NCBI GenBank assembly: GCA_010405405.1
Contig: MU004234.1
Span: 478,993 to 542,992 of the forward strand
Direction: 5' to 3'
DNA length: 64,000 nt
Origin: Microthyrium microscopicum
Taxonomy: Eukaryota; Ascomycota; Dothideomycetes; Microthyriales; Microthyriaceae
Within the stretch, counting starts at the first letter, position 1. Every line of letters begins with the position of its first letter. Positions 37,101 through 48,282 of the stretch are shown piece by piece. Under the pieces are notes generated by a model. It had not been told where the DNA came from and searched no databases. It saw only the letters and a list, made by a program, of their open reading frames with translations. A program made the translations under genes and the position numbers.

Positions 37101-38371
37101 AGTTAAACGTATAGAGTGCTCTTTAACCTTTACTAATATAATAAGATTACTATATAGTTATACTATTAGGCTAAAGCTTACTAAAGACCCCTATTAGGTT
37201 CTTAATAAGGCTAACATTAATCCTTATTAGTTCTATAATTAAATTAGGTTTAGTAGAGAGTTAAATCGTCCTTTATAATATCCTATTAGTTAAGATCTAC
37301 TACCTAAACCTACGCTAGGAATTTAGCCTCTAAATATCATTTATAGTAGTAAACGTCTTTAAGCATCTTAGCCTAGCGTTTAGCCTAATTAACGCCTATA
37401 GGCTTTAATAGGTTAAATACTATCTTATACTAAGTTTTAGCCTATTCTATTACTAGCAATAGTTAATATAGTAGTTATAATAGCTATAGCGTCTTAAGAA
37501 TTTATTAATATTAAAGATTTAGATACTAAACTTATATAAACTTATACTATAGAATGCTAGCTACTACTAGAAGCTATAAAAGTAATAGATCTTATAGTAG
37601 AATTAGGCCCTTCTTTATAACTTTAGCTAGATTTAAGCCTATAACCTTCTTTAGCTAAACGCTAATACTAAAATACTACTCTTTTTATTTAACCTTTATC
37701 TAAATAAGTATTAAGTAAACACGCTATAGCTTTATTAAAGAAAATATTTTAGATTAAAGTAGATTATTAGGCTACGCAGATTAAAGAGCTAAAACGCTAT
37801 TAGGCTAAGTAAAAGCGCTATTAGGCTAATCTTAAAGAACGTCTTGTTAGAGCTAAAGCTATAGCTATAGAGGCTTAAATTACTACTTTAATAGCTACTA
37901 CTATCGTTAAGATAATAACGCATAAAGAGGTTACTATTACTACTACTACTTATATACTAATTTAATTAATTAAAGGCTTAAATAAGAGAAGAAAGAGGCC
38001 TATTTAGTGGCATCTAGGTAGACGTACTTAAAGATAGTTTAATACTAAGAATCTACGTAAAGATTATATATAAATTAGCTACGGAATATATATATTATCT
38101 TTAGTAGTAGCTAGTAGCTTTAGATCTCTCTAGGGGTCTAATTTAGGTATAAAATAAGTATTTTTAGAGTTAATATTCTGCGTGCGCTCTTTAGGCGTTA
38201 ACACAATATAATAACCTGATTTTTAAGCAATATTTAACTACCACTAGGGCCACCTTAGATCCATAGTTGATTTCCTATTTGGGTTTAGATCCATTGGGTA
38301 ACGGCAGCTGAGGCCACCTAAGATCTCGCTGGGGCCACTTCAGTATTAGCTGAGGCCACTTAACAACACCC
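34109..38371. mobile_element. MULE-like DNA transposon, RIP-degraded
   Basis: A 4263-bp element bounded by inverted repeats starting GGGTGTTGTTAAGTGGCC and flanked by the 9-bp direct repeat ACAGCTGTA (34100-34108 and 38372-38380). The outer 45 bp (34109-34153 and 38327-38371) are identical. The left repeat is split by a nested element, and beyond it (35285 onward) the match continues for about 40 bp with C-to-T type differences. A 9-bp duplication with long ends suggests a Mutator-like element. The interior is extremely AT-rich, rich in TpA, and has no ORF above 60 codons on either strand, as expected after repeat-induced point mutation. No transposase can be read. It is dead, and old relative to the MITE. 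Confidence 0.85.
34154..35276. mobile_element. Nested hAT-like element inside the MULE-like transposon
   Basis: 1123 bp inserted in the left inverted repeat of the larger element. Ends are 19-bp inverted repeats (CAGGGTTGTGATTTAATTT). An 8-bp target duplication flanks it: CCCCAGCG at 34146-34153 and CCCTAGCG at 35277-35284, which differ by one C-to-T change. An 8-bp duplication with CAGGG ends fits the hAT [11 protein letters not shown]. The interior is TTAATTAA-rich with no ORF, so it is either a non-autonomous copy or wholly decayed. Confidence 0.83.
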
Positions 38372-38380
38372 ACAGCTGTA
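38372..38380. repeat. Target-site duplication, right copy
   Basis: ACAGCTGTA, immediately outside the right end of the transposon and identical to the left copy at 34100-34108. Confidence 0.85.
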
Positions 38381-39085
38381 CCTCTATGTTAGAGCAGAAG
38401 GTAAATGTGCTTGGAGCATAAGCAGGGGACTATCCTGCGAATACTCAGCTAGGGTTAGCCCAAATAAGAAAAAACGAATTGCTTGCAGTTCACAATCAAT
38501 AAAAGATGTGGACGGTTGTGCTTTGCAAACGCCAAAACCATTACTGATCCATGGCGGAACTCTACACAGACTTCCTTTTCGCCGCTAAAGGTATAAAGTC
38601 AGTCTTAGCACGCAATACAGTCTGAGTAATGAATGGAATAGACTTAAGAGATTCATATTCGCGTCATATTGAAATGAGCTCGGCTCGCAATCTTGTAGTG
38701 TGCGAACCATAGCAAACTCGACGCGGTCTTCCCATAGGAGATTTCATCTCTGGGGGTAGTCCTCTGAAAAGCCTTACTATATAGGCCAGTAAGTAAGAGC
38801 AACAGCATCGGTATCAAGAAGAAGCAGCAAAATACACAAGAATGTGCAGTGCGATGGTATAGCAACAATAGAGATGCAACACCGAAGTGAGGCTAACATG
38901 GTAGTTTCTATCAAAATTGTTCAACCGCAAAAAAGTCCAATCATCCGACTTACACAGCGCACACCAGACCAGATGGAGGCATTCCATTGTGGTAAATTCT
39001 AGTGACTCATCGATATGCTCTTGATTCAATCATAAGGTAGTTTCGTCGCGTGATTTCATGAAAGTGTGCCGAAATTGTTTTGTCT
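38381..39085. other. Intergenic, nothing recognised
   Basis: About 0.7 kb of normal composition between the transposon and the 3' end of the tudor-domain gene. Confidence 0.5.
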
Positions 39086-40063
39086 TCAGTAATTGTCCTC
39101 ATCTTCATCAGCTTGATAGACGTGGCGTGTGCGTGAGGGATCTTTGCGCATAGCTTGGCCAGAGCCGACAAAGCCAACTACAGTAAGTTAGTATTTCTTG
39201 CGCTGTAAGTAATTAGATAATGGTATGACCTACCTCGTGCAGTGACACTGTCACCTGTGCGGAACATGCTCTCCTTCTTCTTGGCCTGTTTACTATACTT
39301 GCCCTTGGTAGAAAAGTCTTTCCATGCAGATTTACTAGCTTCGAGCTCTTTCTTGGCTTTTATCTTCTTTGGTGCTTTCGGAGGTTTGGGCGGGCCGTCG
39401 CTAACTTTGCTTGGTTCCTTCTTGGCTGCGGTGGCGAGAGTAGGATCTATGCTTGCAGCCGCCGAAATAACACCTGGTATAGCTGGAGAATCATCAGCTT
39501 TCCGCTTCTTAGAATTGTTTGTGTGCATGGGTTTGAGGTCGGCGGATCGGCAAGTCTCCGTGTTGTCATACGACTTGAACGCAACGTAGTATACTGGATC
39601 GGAGGACGAGCCGGTGATGGATGTGATGCGCGCTGGATAGAATGCTTTGTCGCCTGTTACCCATCGGGCAAGGACCGTGTCGTTGACTTTGTAGACTACA
39701 GGTTTAGCTTCTTCAGAGACTGGATCAGCGCCTGGCTTGCGATAGCCGGCTTGATAGGCGGGATGGTTTTCTACCGACCATTTTGGTTTCTCGGCTGGCG
39801 GTGAGGGTTCGCTCGTAACGGCAGCTGGTGCAGCGGGCTTGAGTTCGGTTATAAGGCTTTCTGTGGCATCTATGGCTTCTTGGATTTCTGCTACAAGGGC
39901 TTTGAGTTCTTCGTTGTCGGGATCTTGATGGAGACTGGCTTGAACAGCTTCGAGCTGCGATTGAGAGTTAGGAAGTGTATATCATATGGCGAGAATAAGA
40001 TGATCTGACCTGCTGCCGGAAGCCTTTCAGGTCTTCTTCTAAATCTGCAACTTCGCTGCTCAT
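39086..40063 (-). CDS. Tudor-domain splicing factor, SPF30/SMNDC1-like
   Basis: A nuclear splicing factor of the SMN/SPF30 type. Exon 1 is 40010-40063 (MSSEVADLEEDLKGFRQQ). It splices to LEAVQASLHQDPDNEELKAL, a helical N-terminal region very typical of SPF30. The tudor domain (about residues 90-145) reads VNDTVLARWVTGDKAFYPA, then a variable strand, then YYVAFKSYDNTETCRSADL; it should bind dimethyl-arginine tails of Sm proteins. The C-terminal half is Lys-rich with bipartite nuclear-localisation-like runs (NNSKKRKADD, APKKIKAKKE) and the conserved KSMFRTGDS-like block (KKKESMFRTGDSVTARVGFVGSGQ). A last intron precedes VGFVGSGQAMRKD, and the end is acidic. In fission yeast the orthologue is spf30. 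Domain order and length match the family. Confidence 0.88.
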
Positions 40064-41220
40064 TTTGGTGGTGTTTGGAAAGGAAGAATGAAAACAGAAA
40101 ATGCGATGATAGAGATGGCAGTGTACTAGTGGTGGAGAAAGCTCACAAGTTACTGGTGCAGTGAAAACATGCGCACGGACTGTTCCACACGTGAGGCTCT
40201 TTCCCGAAGTAGCAAATGCGACCCTGCGGTTGGAGACTACCCCGCGTGTTATGGAAGGGACTGTTACTAGAGAAGAGTATGCAATTGATAAGGTAGCATA
40301 GACTAGTGATTAGGAAATTGGAGTATTGCTATCAAATTCTCGACAACTCGCAATAGCAAATGTCGACGGATTTAACTCGGCGGCATGCGCTATGCCCAGG
40401 TTGTGGTACTGGTACGAGTATTCGATACCTATTCGCCCAGCTTAGTCCCATGTGTTAATCCAATAAACAGGTCGTCTCAAACTGCCTACTTTCGCGTACG
40501 CCTCAACAGCTAAACAACAAGATCAACGTCGGAAGAGCCTCCCTTTGACCACAGGCAGGAGATTAAGCAGGCATGATGTCTCAATACATCTGTGCTCTAG
40601 TGGGGCGAACCGTGAATCAGAGCTTAAAGGATTTCAGATGAGCCCCAGGATGCCAAGACCCTTGATTATCAATCTCGCAATTGCCAATCTCAACTCTTCC
40701 CCTATCCATTCTCTTCTATTTCTGACCATCTGAGGACGTACATCGAGTGCTCGGTACATACAACAAGTGCTCGGACAACGACGCAAATAATCCCTGAGCG
40801 TAGACGGTAGATCCTGGATTCATCAATATGGATTTTATCACCACAGACTTCCCGTCATATGAAGCTTATGCAAGCCCCATGAAGATATGAAAAACTCGGG
40901 TGTTCCGTGAGGCTGACAAAAATACATCTCAGTGACAGCGGATGGGTTTGGAGCTATATGAGATGGTCCAATGGAGACACTGTCAGTAAGACTGCCGCAC
41001 TCCTGAAGAAATACCCAGCGCTGATATTTTAGCAGACAATTGATCACATGCTATTAAAGCAGTCAATTCTCAATAGCAGATATCCATAATAAAGGGCAAA
41101 CTATTTTCATTCCACGCAATACTAGTTGGTTCGAACTCCTCGGAAGCAGCATAGTGATTCGTCTGTTGTCAATAACGACATATCGTGAGAGGCCAAATGC
41201 CCAAAGCTTTTGACACATGT
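40064..41220. other. Intergenic, nothing recognised
   Basis: About 1.16 kb. A B-box-like string (GGTTCGAACTCC near 41130) was inspected but no tRNA fold surrounds it. Confidence 0.5.
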
Positions 41221-41772
41221 CTACCTCCTGTACTCTCGAATGGCAGATTCGAGGGCAGATGTTTGCCGAGATTTGAAGATTAGACCTGGACTTTGAGCCG
41301 TAGCAGGCAATTTGGAAGTGATAGCGTCCTGGAATACAATGGCCGCATCAGACAGATTCAACAGCTCTTCGCGGATGACATCTTTAGCCCCGACCGCAAC
41401 AGCAACATTTTTCGCGCCAATCCATCCCTTGGCTCCAAGTTGAAGATAGTTCGTCAGAGATTCGGACCAGTTGAGAAGTTTGACCGCCTCATTGCCGGTG
41501 ATGGCGGGTCCGCGTCTTACGTCGCGCGATCCGGCTCGGAGCGCGTCTGTTACTTCGCGAGTTATGGTCAAGGCGTGCTCTGTCTTCCAGCGACCCTCGT
41601 CGTAGCTGCCTGGTGTTCCCCATTGCTGAAAGTCTGCGTTAAGCTTCTCGAGTGCTGTTCCAGCTTTCCTTATTGCGATCTCAACTGGCGGATCTGCTGC
41701 AGGTCCTGCCAACGGAGAGGCGATGGCTCCACCGAGAAAAAGAGCTGAAAGGGTGAGGATGTTGAACTTCAT
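41221..41772 (-). CDS. Hydrophobic surface-binding protein A (HsbA) family, secreted
   Basis: A single exon of 183 aa with a signal peptide (MKFNILTLSALFLGGAIASP). The mature part is an all-helical domain of the size usual for HsbA / antigenic cell-wall galactomannoprotein relatives: IRKAGTALEKLNADFQQW, EHALTITREVTDALRAGS, EAVKLLNWSESLTNYLQLG, DVIREELLNLSDAAIVFQD. In Aspergillus, HsbA adsorbs to hydrophobic surfaces and recruits cutinase-type enzymes; related proteins are wall antigens. There is no GPI signal and the mature protein has no cysteine. A long upstream region (2.3 kb) is shared with the divergent AP-1 gene. Family confidence is good; the specific role is inferred. Confidence 0.82.
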   Translation of the reverse strand: MKFNILTLSALFLGGAIASPLAGPAADPPVEIAIRKAGTALEKLNADFQQWGTPGSYDEGRWKTEHALTITREVTDALRAGSRDVRRGPAITGNEAVKLLNWSESLTNYLQLGAKGWIGAKNVAVAVGAKDVIREELLNLSDAAIVFQDAITSKLPATAQSPGLIFKSRQTSALESAIREYRR

Positions 41773-44104
41773 TTTGAAAACTGGATGGTGATTCTAGCCG
41801 CACAAAGAGTTTAGGTTAGCTAATGCGACAACAACTTTCACATATCTGATCCCTCACCTCTGCGTCTCAAGTCCGGGAAAAAGTTCTTGGAAATAGACTC
41901 CAAGAAAAATAGACGGGTTCGACCGACCTTTAAACCTCATCTCGATTAATTTGGGGATTGATGACATTCTTACACACCATCCACTCTTGCTCCGTGGTTG
42001 GCAACGACTTTCTCGGAATTTCCAAAACATCTTAATTATCATGCTGGACAATTGGTGTGCTTAGAGTAACACGACTTCGCGTTATGGTTCTCATCAAGTT
42101 CAGTCTGCGAGTAGACTGAAGAGGCTAGCGCTGTATCGAATAAGAATAGATATTTAGCTTAACTCACCATATTATAGCACCTTTTTTGGTCCACTACTGT
42201 CCGATAGGGTATGAGCCCATATCAACTTTTTCGTTACAGGTACCTGGTACCTCTGTCATACTTTTTGAGCCTCAGGGTTAAGCTTTCTGAAGTGTGAGCG
42301 CACCGTTGATACCAAAAAAGAGCCATTTATTTGCAACATTGCAACAGTATATGACAGCCTCATATAGATATCTATTCCTGAGTATCTGCTGTTATCTTTG
42401 GGCCAACGGCCCCAAATTTTGAAAGGAGAAAAACAGGCTTACACAAAGTATCGCCTTTTCATCTCAAAATTAGGGATTAAGTCGCACCTTCCAACTACCT
42501 AGGTATATGGATAACGATATACCTTCAAGCGGAAGACAATTTCTCGAGGCATTACTCGGATGGGGCATTCGCTAATCATGCTTTGTTCTTGAGCAAATTG
42601 TGAACAAAGTTGAAAAGCTGAAATTTCAAGAGGCTGTTACTCACATAAAGAAGCATGATCTCAGATTTTTAGATCGTGAATGGAAAGTTCACTGTTGGCG
42701 GTATGTTAGGATAATGTATCATGTAATATGATAACGCCTTTCTATTGGCTAAGCTACTAGTAGCTAAGATAAATTTATCTCTCTACGGCGACAGTAATTG
42801 TAGCAATTTGGGCTGTCTTTGGCTAAGTTTATCAGACTTCAGCCTCTTGCTCGGCCAAATATTTGGGGCACAAGCATTTAGCAATGCTACAGCCTGGAAA
42901 AAGGTCATTGCCAGCTTGGAATCAAGATTTTAATTATCAGGTACTCAAGCTTTAGGGTCACTGCCAACTCGCTCCAGATCTGATCTGTCAATCTGATAAC
43001 CTGTCCACGAGAACGCGCACAGCGTAGAGTATTGCCTGAAGTCCTTGGTCGGGCTATTGTTCCTCCATGTCAGTGTCACAAGCCTGTCGCCTGTAGATCC
43101 CATCCAATTCTAGATGCTATCGCAGTTGACACAACCCCAAAGTTCTTGTACTCTTTCCAGCGCTACGAGTAGTAACCTCATACGTCCTCTTTGGCCAGGA
43201 TTCAAGATCATTCCCCAACTCGCTGAGATCATTTTTGCTTGCATCAGATAGGAATACGCACCTGGTCATCTTAGTAACCACTTCCCCCCCATCCAAAAGC
43301 CCATATCCATCAGACAGTCTAGCCTCTTCTGGGGTGCAGGATCCGATTCAATCAAGAGACTAGAACATGTGCAGCTTAGCTCTAGCGGGAGGTACCTGTG
43401 CTTTGGCGCCCTTTGATTGATTCAATTGGAAAGCAGTCGAATCTTTCCCCTCTTTCTTGTCTCCTTGCCTCCTTGACACCTCACTTTCTCTTCCAACCCT
43501 TCAACAACATTTGAACATCCAAACTCGACTTTCTGGTTCCACTATCGTCGCCAATCCTCCATTGGTGCTGTTCATCCTATTCCACAATACATCGTAACTT
43601 ACAATCATCCTCTTGGATTTGAGGTCATCAGTAGTCAATTCAAAGCTTAAATAGCCTGCGCTTGGAGCCCTTTGCTCTGTCATCACTAAGCAATCTTGCT
43701 TACACAATCACTCCGCGACGACCATCTGGCCACTTTTCTTTCTCAACCACCACTTTTTGTCTTGCGTGAAGTCATCTCAATAGGTTTTTTGAGTGTACTT
43801 TTTCTATTGCGCTATAGTCTGGGGGTGGAGTAAGAGGTGAGTTCCAACTTCCGCGCCCTGCCGGTATCCCACTCTCAACCAGGCTCCAATGCTGCCTTCT
43901 GCGGCTTGTCTCGTCACCTGCATTCTACCGGATGCAGTCCAGTCTCACCAAAGACACGTTCGTGTGCTCGGGCTAACTGTCCATAGTATTATTCCAGACA
44001 CTCAGGGCTGTGTTATTCCTGCTTCTGACTCCTATCCTTGCTTTGCCACCCGGGCCACGAGGAAGCTACCCTTCTAGAAACTTTACGTCAACGCTTCTTT
44101 AACA
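41773..44104. other. Long divergent intergenic region, with AP-1 leader
   Basis: About 2.3 kb between the HsbA gene and the AP-1 gene. The left part has no feature I can support. The last ~650 bp (from about 43450) are C/T-rich and probably the transcribed leader of AP-1. They contain an upstream ORF and a possible intron donor (GTGAGT at 43838). Confidence 0.5.
43889..44077 (+). promoter_or_regulatory. Candidate upstream ORF in the AP-1 leader
   Basis: A 62-codon ORF starting MLPSAACLVTC ends 27 bp before the AP-1 start codon. If the leader is transcribed unspliced, ribosomes would meet it first and AP-1 translation could be limited. Its peptide has no domain. It may be removed by splicing, so the call is tentative. 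Confidence 0.35.
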
Positions 44105-46121
44105 ATGGCCAACATGTTTGGTAATCCTCAGTTCAACCCTTCCAGCCTCTCACCAAACCAACAGGACCTCCTGATGGCGGCTCTGCAATCCAACGCCCCT
44201 GGCTCATCGACCGATGTTCATTCTAATCGACAAAGTCTGGACTTTACTTCTGGCTCCCTAGACCCATCTATGCTTTCAACTCAATCCGATGGACTGTATG
44301 GCGATCTCAATTTCACAAATTTCGACGATCAACAATTGTTCGACTTCATTGATAATAGCAACGATGCTCTAGATGTCAACTTTAACAACCCCAAGGACTC
44401 ATATGACGATGACGAAGGTTCACCTGAGGGCAACAACAATGCCGATCCTGGTGACAAGCGCAAGAGTATGGCCATATCTGATATGGATATGGACGAGGAG
44501 GAGAACGAGCCCAAGCGACGAGAAGGAGAGGAGAAACAAGCTAAGAAACCGGGCCGTAAACCGCTCACGTCAGAGCCCACTTCAGTAAGTGGCTCTCCTA
44601 TTATAAAATACAGATATCATATTAATGCCAAATAGAAGCGTAAGGCTCAAAATAGAGCTGCACAGCGTGCGTTCCGTGAACGCAAAGAAAAGCATCTCCA
44701 TGACTTGGAGGTCAAGGTAACCGAGCTCGAAAAGAATTCGGAAAGCACAAGCCATGAGAATGGCCTGCTTCGAGCACAAGTCGAGAGACTACAAACGGAA
44801 TTGAGAGAATACCGGAAAAAACTCTCAGTCCAACGTACTCTCGGACAATCTCCTCCTACCACCTCTACATCTCTTCAATCATTCTCAAATCCATCCAACA
44901 GCATGTCGAATTTTGCATTTGACTTTTCAAGAGCTGGCAGCATGGGTAGCACTGGAAGTATTTATGGTCAAATGCCACTGTTTGGCACTGGCTCAATGCA
45001 GACCACATCACCTCAGTCAACAGCTATAGATTTCACATCAGACTTGTTTTCACGACATGCCTCCACTGATGCAACATCACCTGGTACAAACAATGCGAAT
45101 ACTCCAGCTTCTTCCGACATGCGATCACAACATGGCTCTGTGAGCAAGGGCTCCCCACAAACATTCGTCGACAAGAACTCTCCTCGAACCTTTGGGGATC
45201 AAATGTTTGCTCCACCCCGCAATTCCAGTATCAGTCAAGGAGCGGACTTCCCTCGCGGATCGATCGACTCACCCAGTTCTGCATACAATATCTTCACATC
45301 ATCAACAACTGCAGAACCCATAGACCTCAACGCTCAGTCAACTACACAATCAAGGATATTTCAATTCAACAGTAATTCGACTTCATCGCCGTCCGCGACG
45401 TCATCTTCGCAATATGGTGGAAACAGCAACTCTTCCTGCGGCACATCTCCAGAGGCAGCCAAAGACGCCGGCCCCGAAGACGACCCGGTCAAGGCCTCAT
45501 TTTACGAGCAACTACAAGGTGCTTGTGGAAATACCAAGAATCCCGAACCGCGCGCGAAGTCGTCACCACTTAGCCAGACTGAAAACATCACCAATAACAG
45601 CAATCCCTTCCCACTATTCTCAGAACCTAGTGAGATCGACATATTCGCTGCCAGTTGGCCCACAGAATACAACGACTCGAACGCCTTTGGGAACTCTGAC
45701 AACGCTTTCGGCAACTTCACCACCTCATCCGACTTTAGCGTTGCTGGTCCAATGGACTGGAACGATCTTACTGGCAGCATGCGCACCGGTCTTACACCAG
45801 GGGTACAGAAGCCAAATCCATTTGACATGGCGGCACCATCAATGCCTGAAATCAAAGAGGAAGAGGTCGTTCCGGCCGAAGGCCAGATGGTCCCCTGTAA
45901 CAAGATATGGTAAGTACCTCCATATCCCCGTACATCTCAACCAATTCTAACATCTTCACAGGGACAGTATACGCGAGCGCGAAGATTTCAAGGACGGCTC
46001 AATCGACATTGACAGTCTATGTACAGAACTTCGCAAGAAAGCCAAGTGTTCGGAAACAGGCGTCGTCATTGACCAACACGACGTTGACGCTGCTCTACAA
46101 CGCTTGCCCCGCTCCACCTGA
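44105..46121 (+). CDS. AP1: bZIP transcription factor AP-1 / Yap1 homologue (oxidative stress regulator)
   Basis: Three exons (44105-44584, 44636-45909, 45962-46121) give 637 aa. The basic region starts right after intron 1 (KRKAQNRAAQRAFRERKEKH, residues 161-180) and leads into a leucine zipper. A nuclear-localisation-like run (KQAKKPGRKP) precedes it. The n-CRD has Cys in SSCGTS and GACGN. The c-CRD has Cys in VPCNKIW, SLCTEL and AKCSETG around the nuclear-export-like segment IDIDSLCTELRKKAKC. These disulfide-forming cysteines are how Yap1 senses peroxide: oxidation hides the export signal and the factor stays in the nucleus to switch on antioxidant genes. The ending VVIDQHDVDAALQRL is diagnostic. 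Both introns keep frame cleanly. Nothing is missing. Confidence 0.95.
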
Positions 46122-47368
46122 GGGTTTATGCTGCGCCTAATGATATGAGATGATGCTCCACGCAAAGCGCGTGCTGTACATGATGAACCTGAAATGCTAC
46201 TCTCTGTATGAGTTTGAGAAATGGGCGGATAGAAGGAAAGCTTAAAATATCCCTGGGAATTGCGTTACAGGTTGCGAAATGTTACTTTTGAAAAGGACGG
46301 CAGTTTCTTGACGGTTCGTCTTGAATGATTGAGGATTGTCATGAGGCATCGATTGCGAAGGATTTCTTGGTAGTCAGCGCTAGATATACGGAATTGTGTT
46401 CCAACAATTTTATGATGTTAGCTTTTGCTGTCTTGTATTACTTAGCGTTTTGTGTTGACCTGAGTGCCATCTCTTACCGACAGGCTGGTAATGGCTCTCC
46501 GAGGACCCTCTTGCCGCTCTAAATACCTAGTATCATGATAGATAACTCCTCTCCACTTGCAACCGCTCTACTATTAATTCCTGTCTGTAATATTGATAGA
46601 GCAGACTAAAAAGGGTTCAGAAGGATAATAGGTAGCCTTGCCAGATCTACCTGTTACAAGGCAGATTCGTACTTATCTACGCTGCCAGTCTTACATAACC
46701 AATCAAATAAGTGACTCGACCATCTGCTCGTTGCATCAGCCATCGATAAGCGACTAGCCAGTATCAGCCAGCGTACGAGATTCGGAGGGAAGTAAACCAA
46801 TCATGTCAACCACTTTGCTCTTCCTACGATTCCCTTGAACTAGCATCCGCTGCAGGGCTGCATATGGTATCATGCATGAAGTGCGAATTGAGGATAAGAC
46901 GAGCAATACAATCGAAGATTTCGTGACAACTTCTGCGTCCTTGCTACGATATGGACACAAACCTGGTTTTCAAAAGTAATAGTGAGTTATTGGCTGATTT
47001 GCCGCACGATAGGATGGGGGGTTGACATTAGAGTATTGTAGGTACATAGTGCAACTGGTCGGGTTGTTGATCGGATATGTCGATTTCAGCTACTCCATGC
47101 AGGTTGACTTCAGCTACACTGTGCATATTGATTTCAGCTACACTGTGCATATCGACTTCAACTGCCATTCGCCATCCAGCTATGCAACAGTATGCCCTGC
47201 CAGTCTAGACCACTTCGCTTCTGTACGGTTCCTTCAGCCCTGCAGTCTCGATATGCCTGGAAGCGGCCGGAAAATATGCAAGTAGAAAACAGTTTGATAC
47301 AAAAGTGCCAATACCTCCAGCCATGATTTTAGCACTGGTCTACTTCACTCCTCTTCCACATTCACAAC
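46122..47368. other. Intergenic with a minisatellite
   Basis: About 1.25 kb holding the AP-1 3' UTR, a short tandem repeat at 47079-47160 and the SLATT gene promoter. ORFs here are not supported. Confidence 0.5.
47079..47160 (+). repeat. 24-bp minisatellite, three and a half units
   Basis: Units at 47079-47102, 47103-47126 and 47127-47150 plus a partial copy. The core is TTCAGCTACACTGTGCAT. The unit is a multiple of three and would encode an eight-residue repeat (VDFSYTVH / IDFSYTVH) inside an 87-codon ORF (47022-47285). I do not think that ORF is a gene. Confidence 0.85.
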
Positions 47369-48282
47369 ATGGCAACCGATACCGTCGATCTTGAAAAAGG
47401 CCTTGCGACTGCAACAGCGCGCAATGCGATACCTTCATGGGCTTCGTCTGCTCCAGACAACGCCATCCTCACCGAGTCCAGCAGGCACACACCTCTGCAG
47501 CTCTTCCAACTGCTAGTCGGCATACACACGCCACCATCCCTTACTCAAGATAGCAGTGATCTCAACAGAGCCGCCAAAGCAAAGTCTAGGCGATCTCGAA
47601 CGGATAACATTGGTCTCTATCAGCGAGCCAAAGATCAAGAACGTGCCAACAGAATTGCGTATCGATGCACAAGCACTATCAGCAACACTTTATACATGCT
47701 TCAAATCCTCCTCGCCGCAATATTTACTGCATTTTCCGCGTACAAGGCTACACCACCTGTACTATTGACTTCACTAGGAGCGGTCAATACCGTTGTGGCT
47801 GGGTCAGTACCAGTTGAAGATCATATTTTGGTATCACGAACTGATTTATATTCGATTATAGGTGCCTCGCATGGCAGAAAGGTCAAGGGGTGCCACAACG
47901 ATACCACAAAGCTCAAGACCAGTATCAAGCGTTGATTCTCGAGATTGAGATGGCGGAGCGGTCATTCTTGGACATTCAGACTAATGGTGATGAAGGCGGT
48001 GTTAAGCTTGATCCAAGAGCAGAGCAAGCTAGGCTTCAGAAGCTGTTTGATACGGCGAGAGCTGATCAGCAGGCGAATTATCCAGATTCATATGTCAGCA
48101 CAGGTGTAACGGCTACCAAAGATTCTACGAGCCTGAAAAAAGAGCTGGATGGTGCAAAAGCAGAAATAGTGAAGGTGCAGGCCGAAATGGTGGCCAAAAT
48201 TGAAGCGTTGATGGCTAAACTGGAGGATGCTATTCCTGATGTTGCGAATGCGCAAAAACAGCGATGCGCCGTGAAACAGTAA
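47369..48282 (+). CDS. Fungal SLATT-domain protein (SMODS/SLOG-associating 2TM effector type)
   Basis: Predicted 284 aa from two exons (47369-47802, 47862-48282; GTCAGT to ATTATAG). The centre has the fungal SLATT pattern: a helix with IGLYQRAKDQERANRIAYRC, a first membrane helix (LYMLQILLAAIFTAFSAY), a short turn, and a second helix (LTSLGAVNTVVAGCLAWQKG) ending in KGQGVPQRY, then an amphipathic helix. The LGAVNT-VAG-KGQG-P signature is characteristic. A charged coiled-coil tail follows (SLKKELDGAKAEIVKVQAEM). SLATT proteins are proposed pore-forming effectors in bacterial nucleotide-signalling conflict systems; fungal versions are uncharacterised. It converges with a HET gene 0.9 kb away. 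The domain call is firm; a death-effector role is inference. Confidence 0.85.

Noticed and set aside
34154-38300. The AT-rich block as a centromere or mitochondrial insertion
   Set aside because: It is bounded exactly by inverted repeats and target duplications, so a mutated transposon explains it.
41125-41145. B-box-like string GGTTCGAACTCC
   Set aside because: No A box or cloverleaf upstream; probably chance.
47022-47285. 87-codon ORF with an eight-residue repeat
   Set aside because: The repeat is explained by the 24-bp minisatellite; the rest has no domain and no gene-like context.
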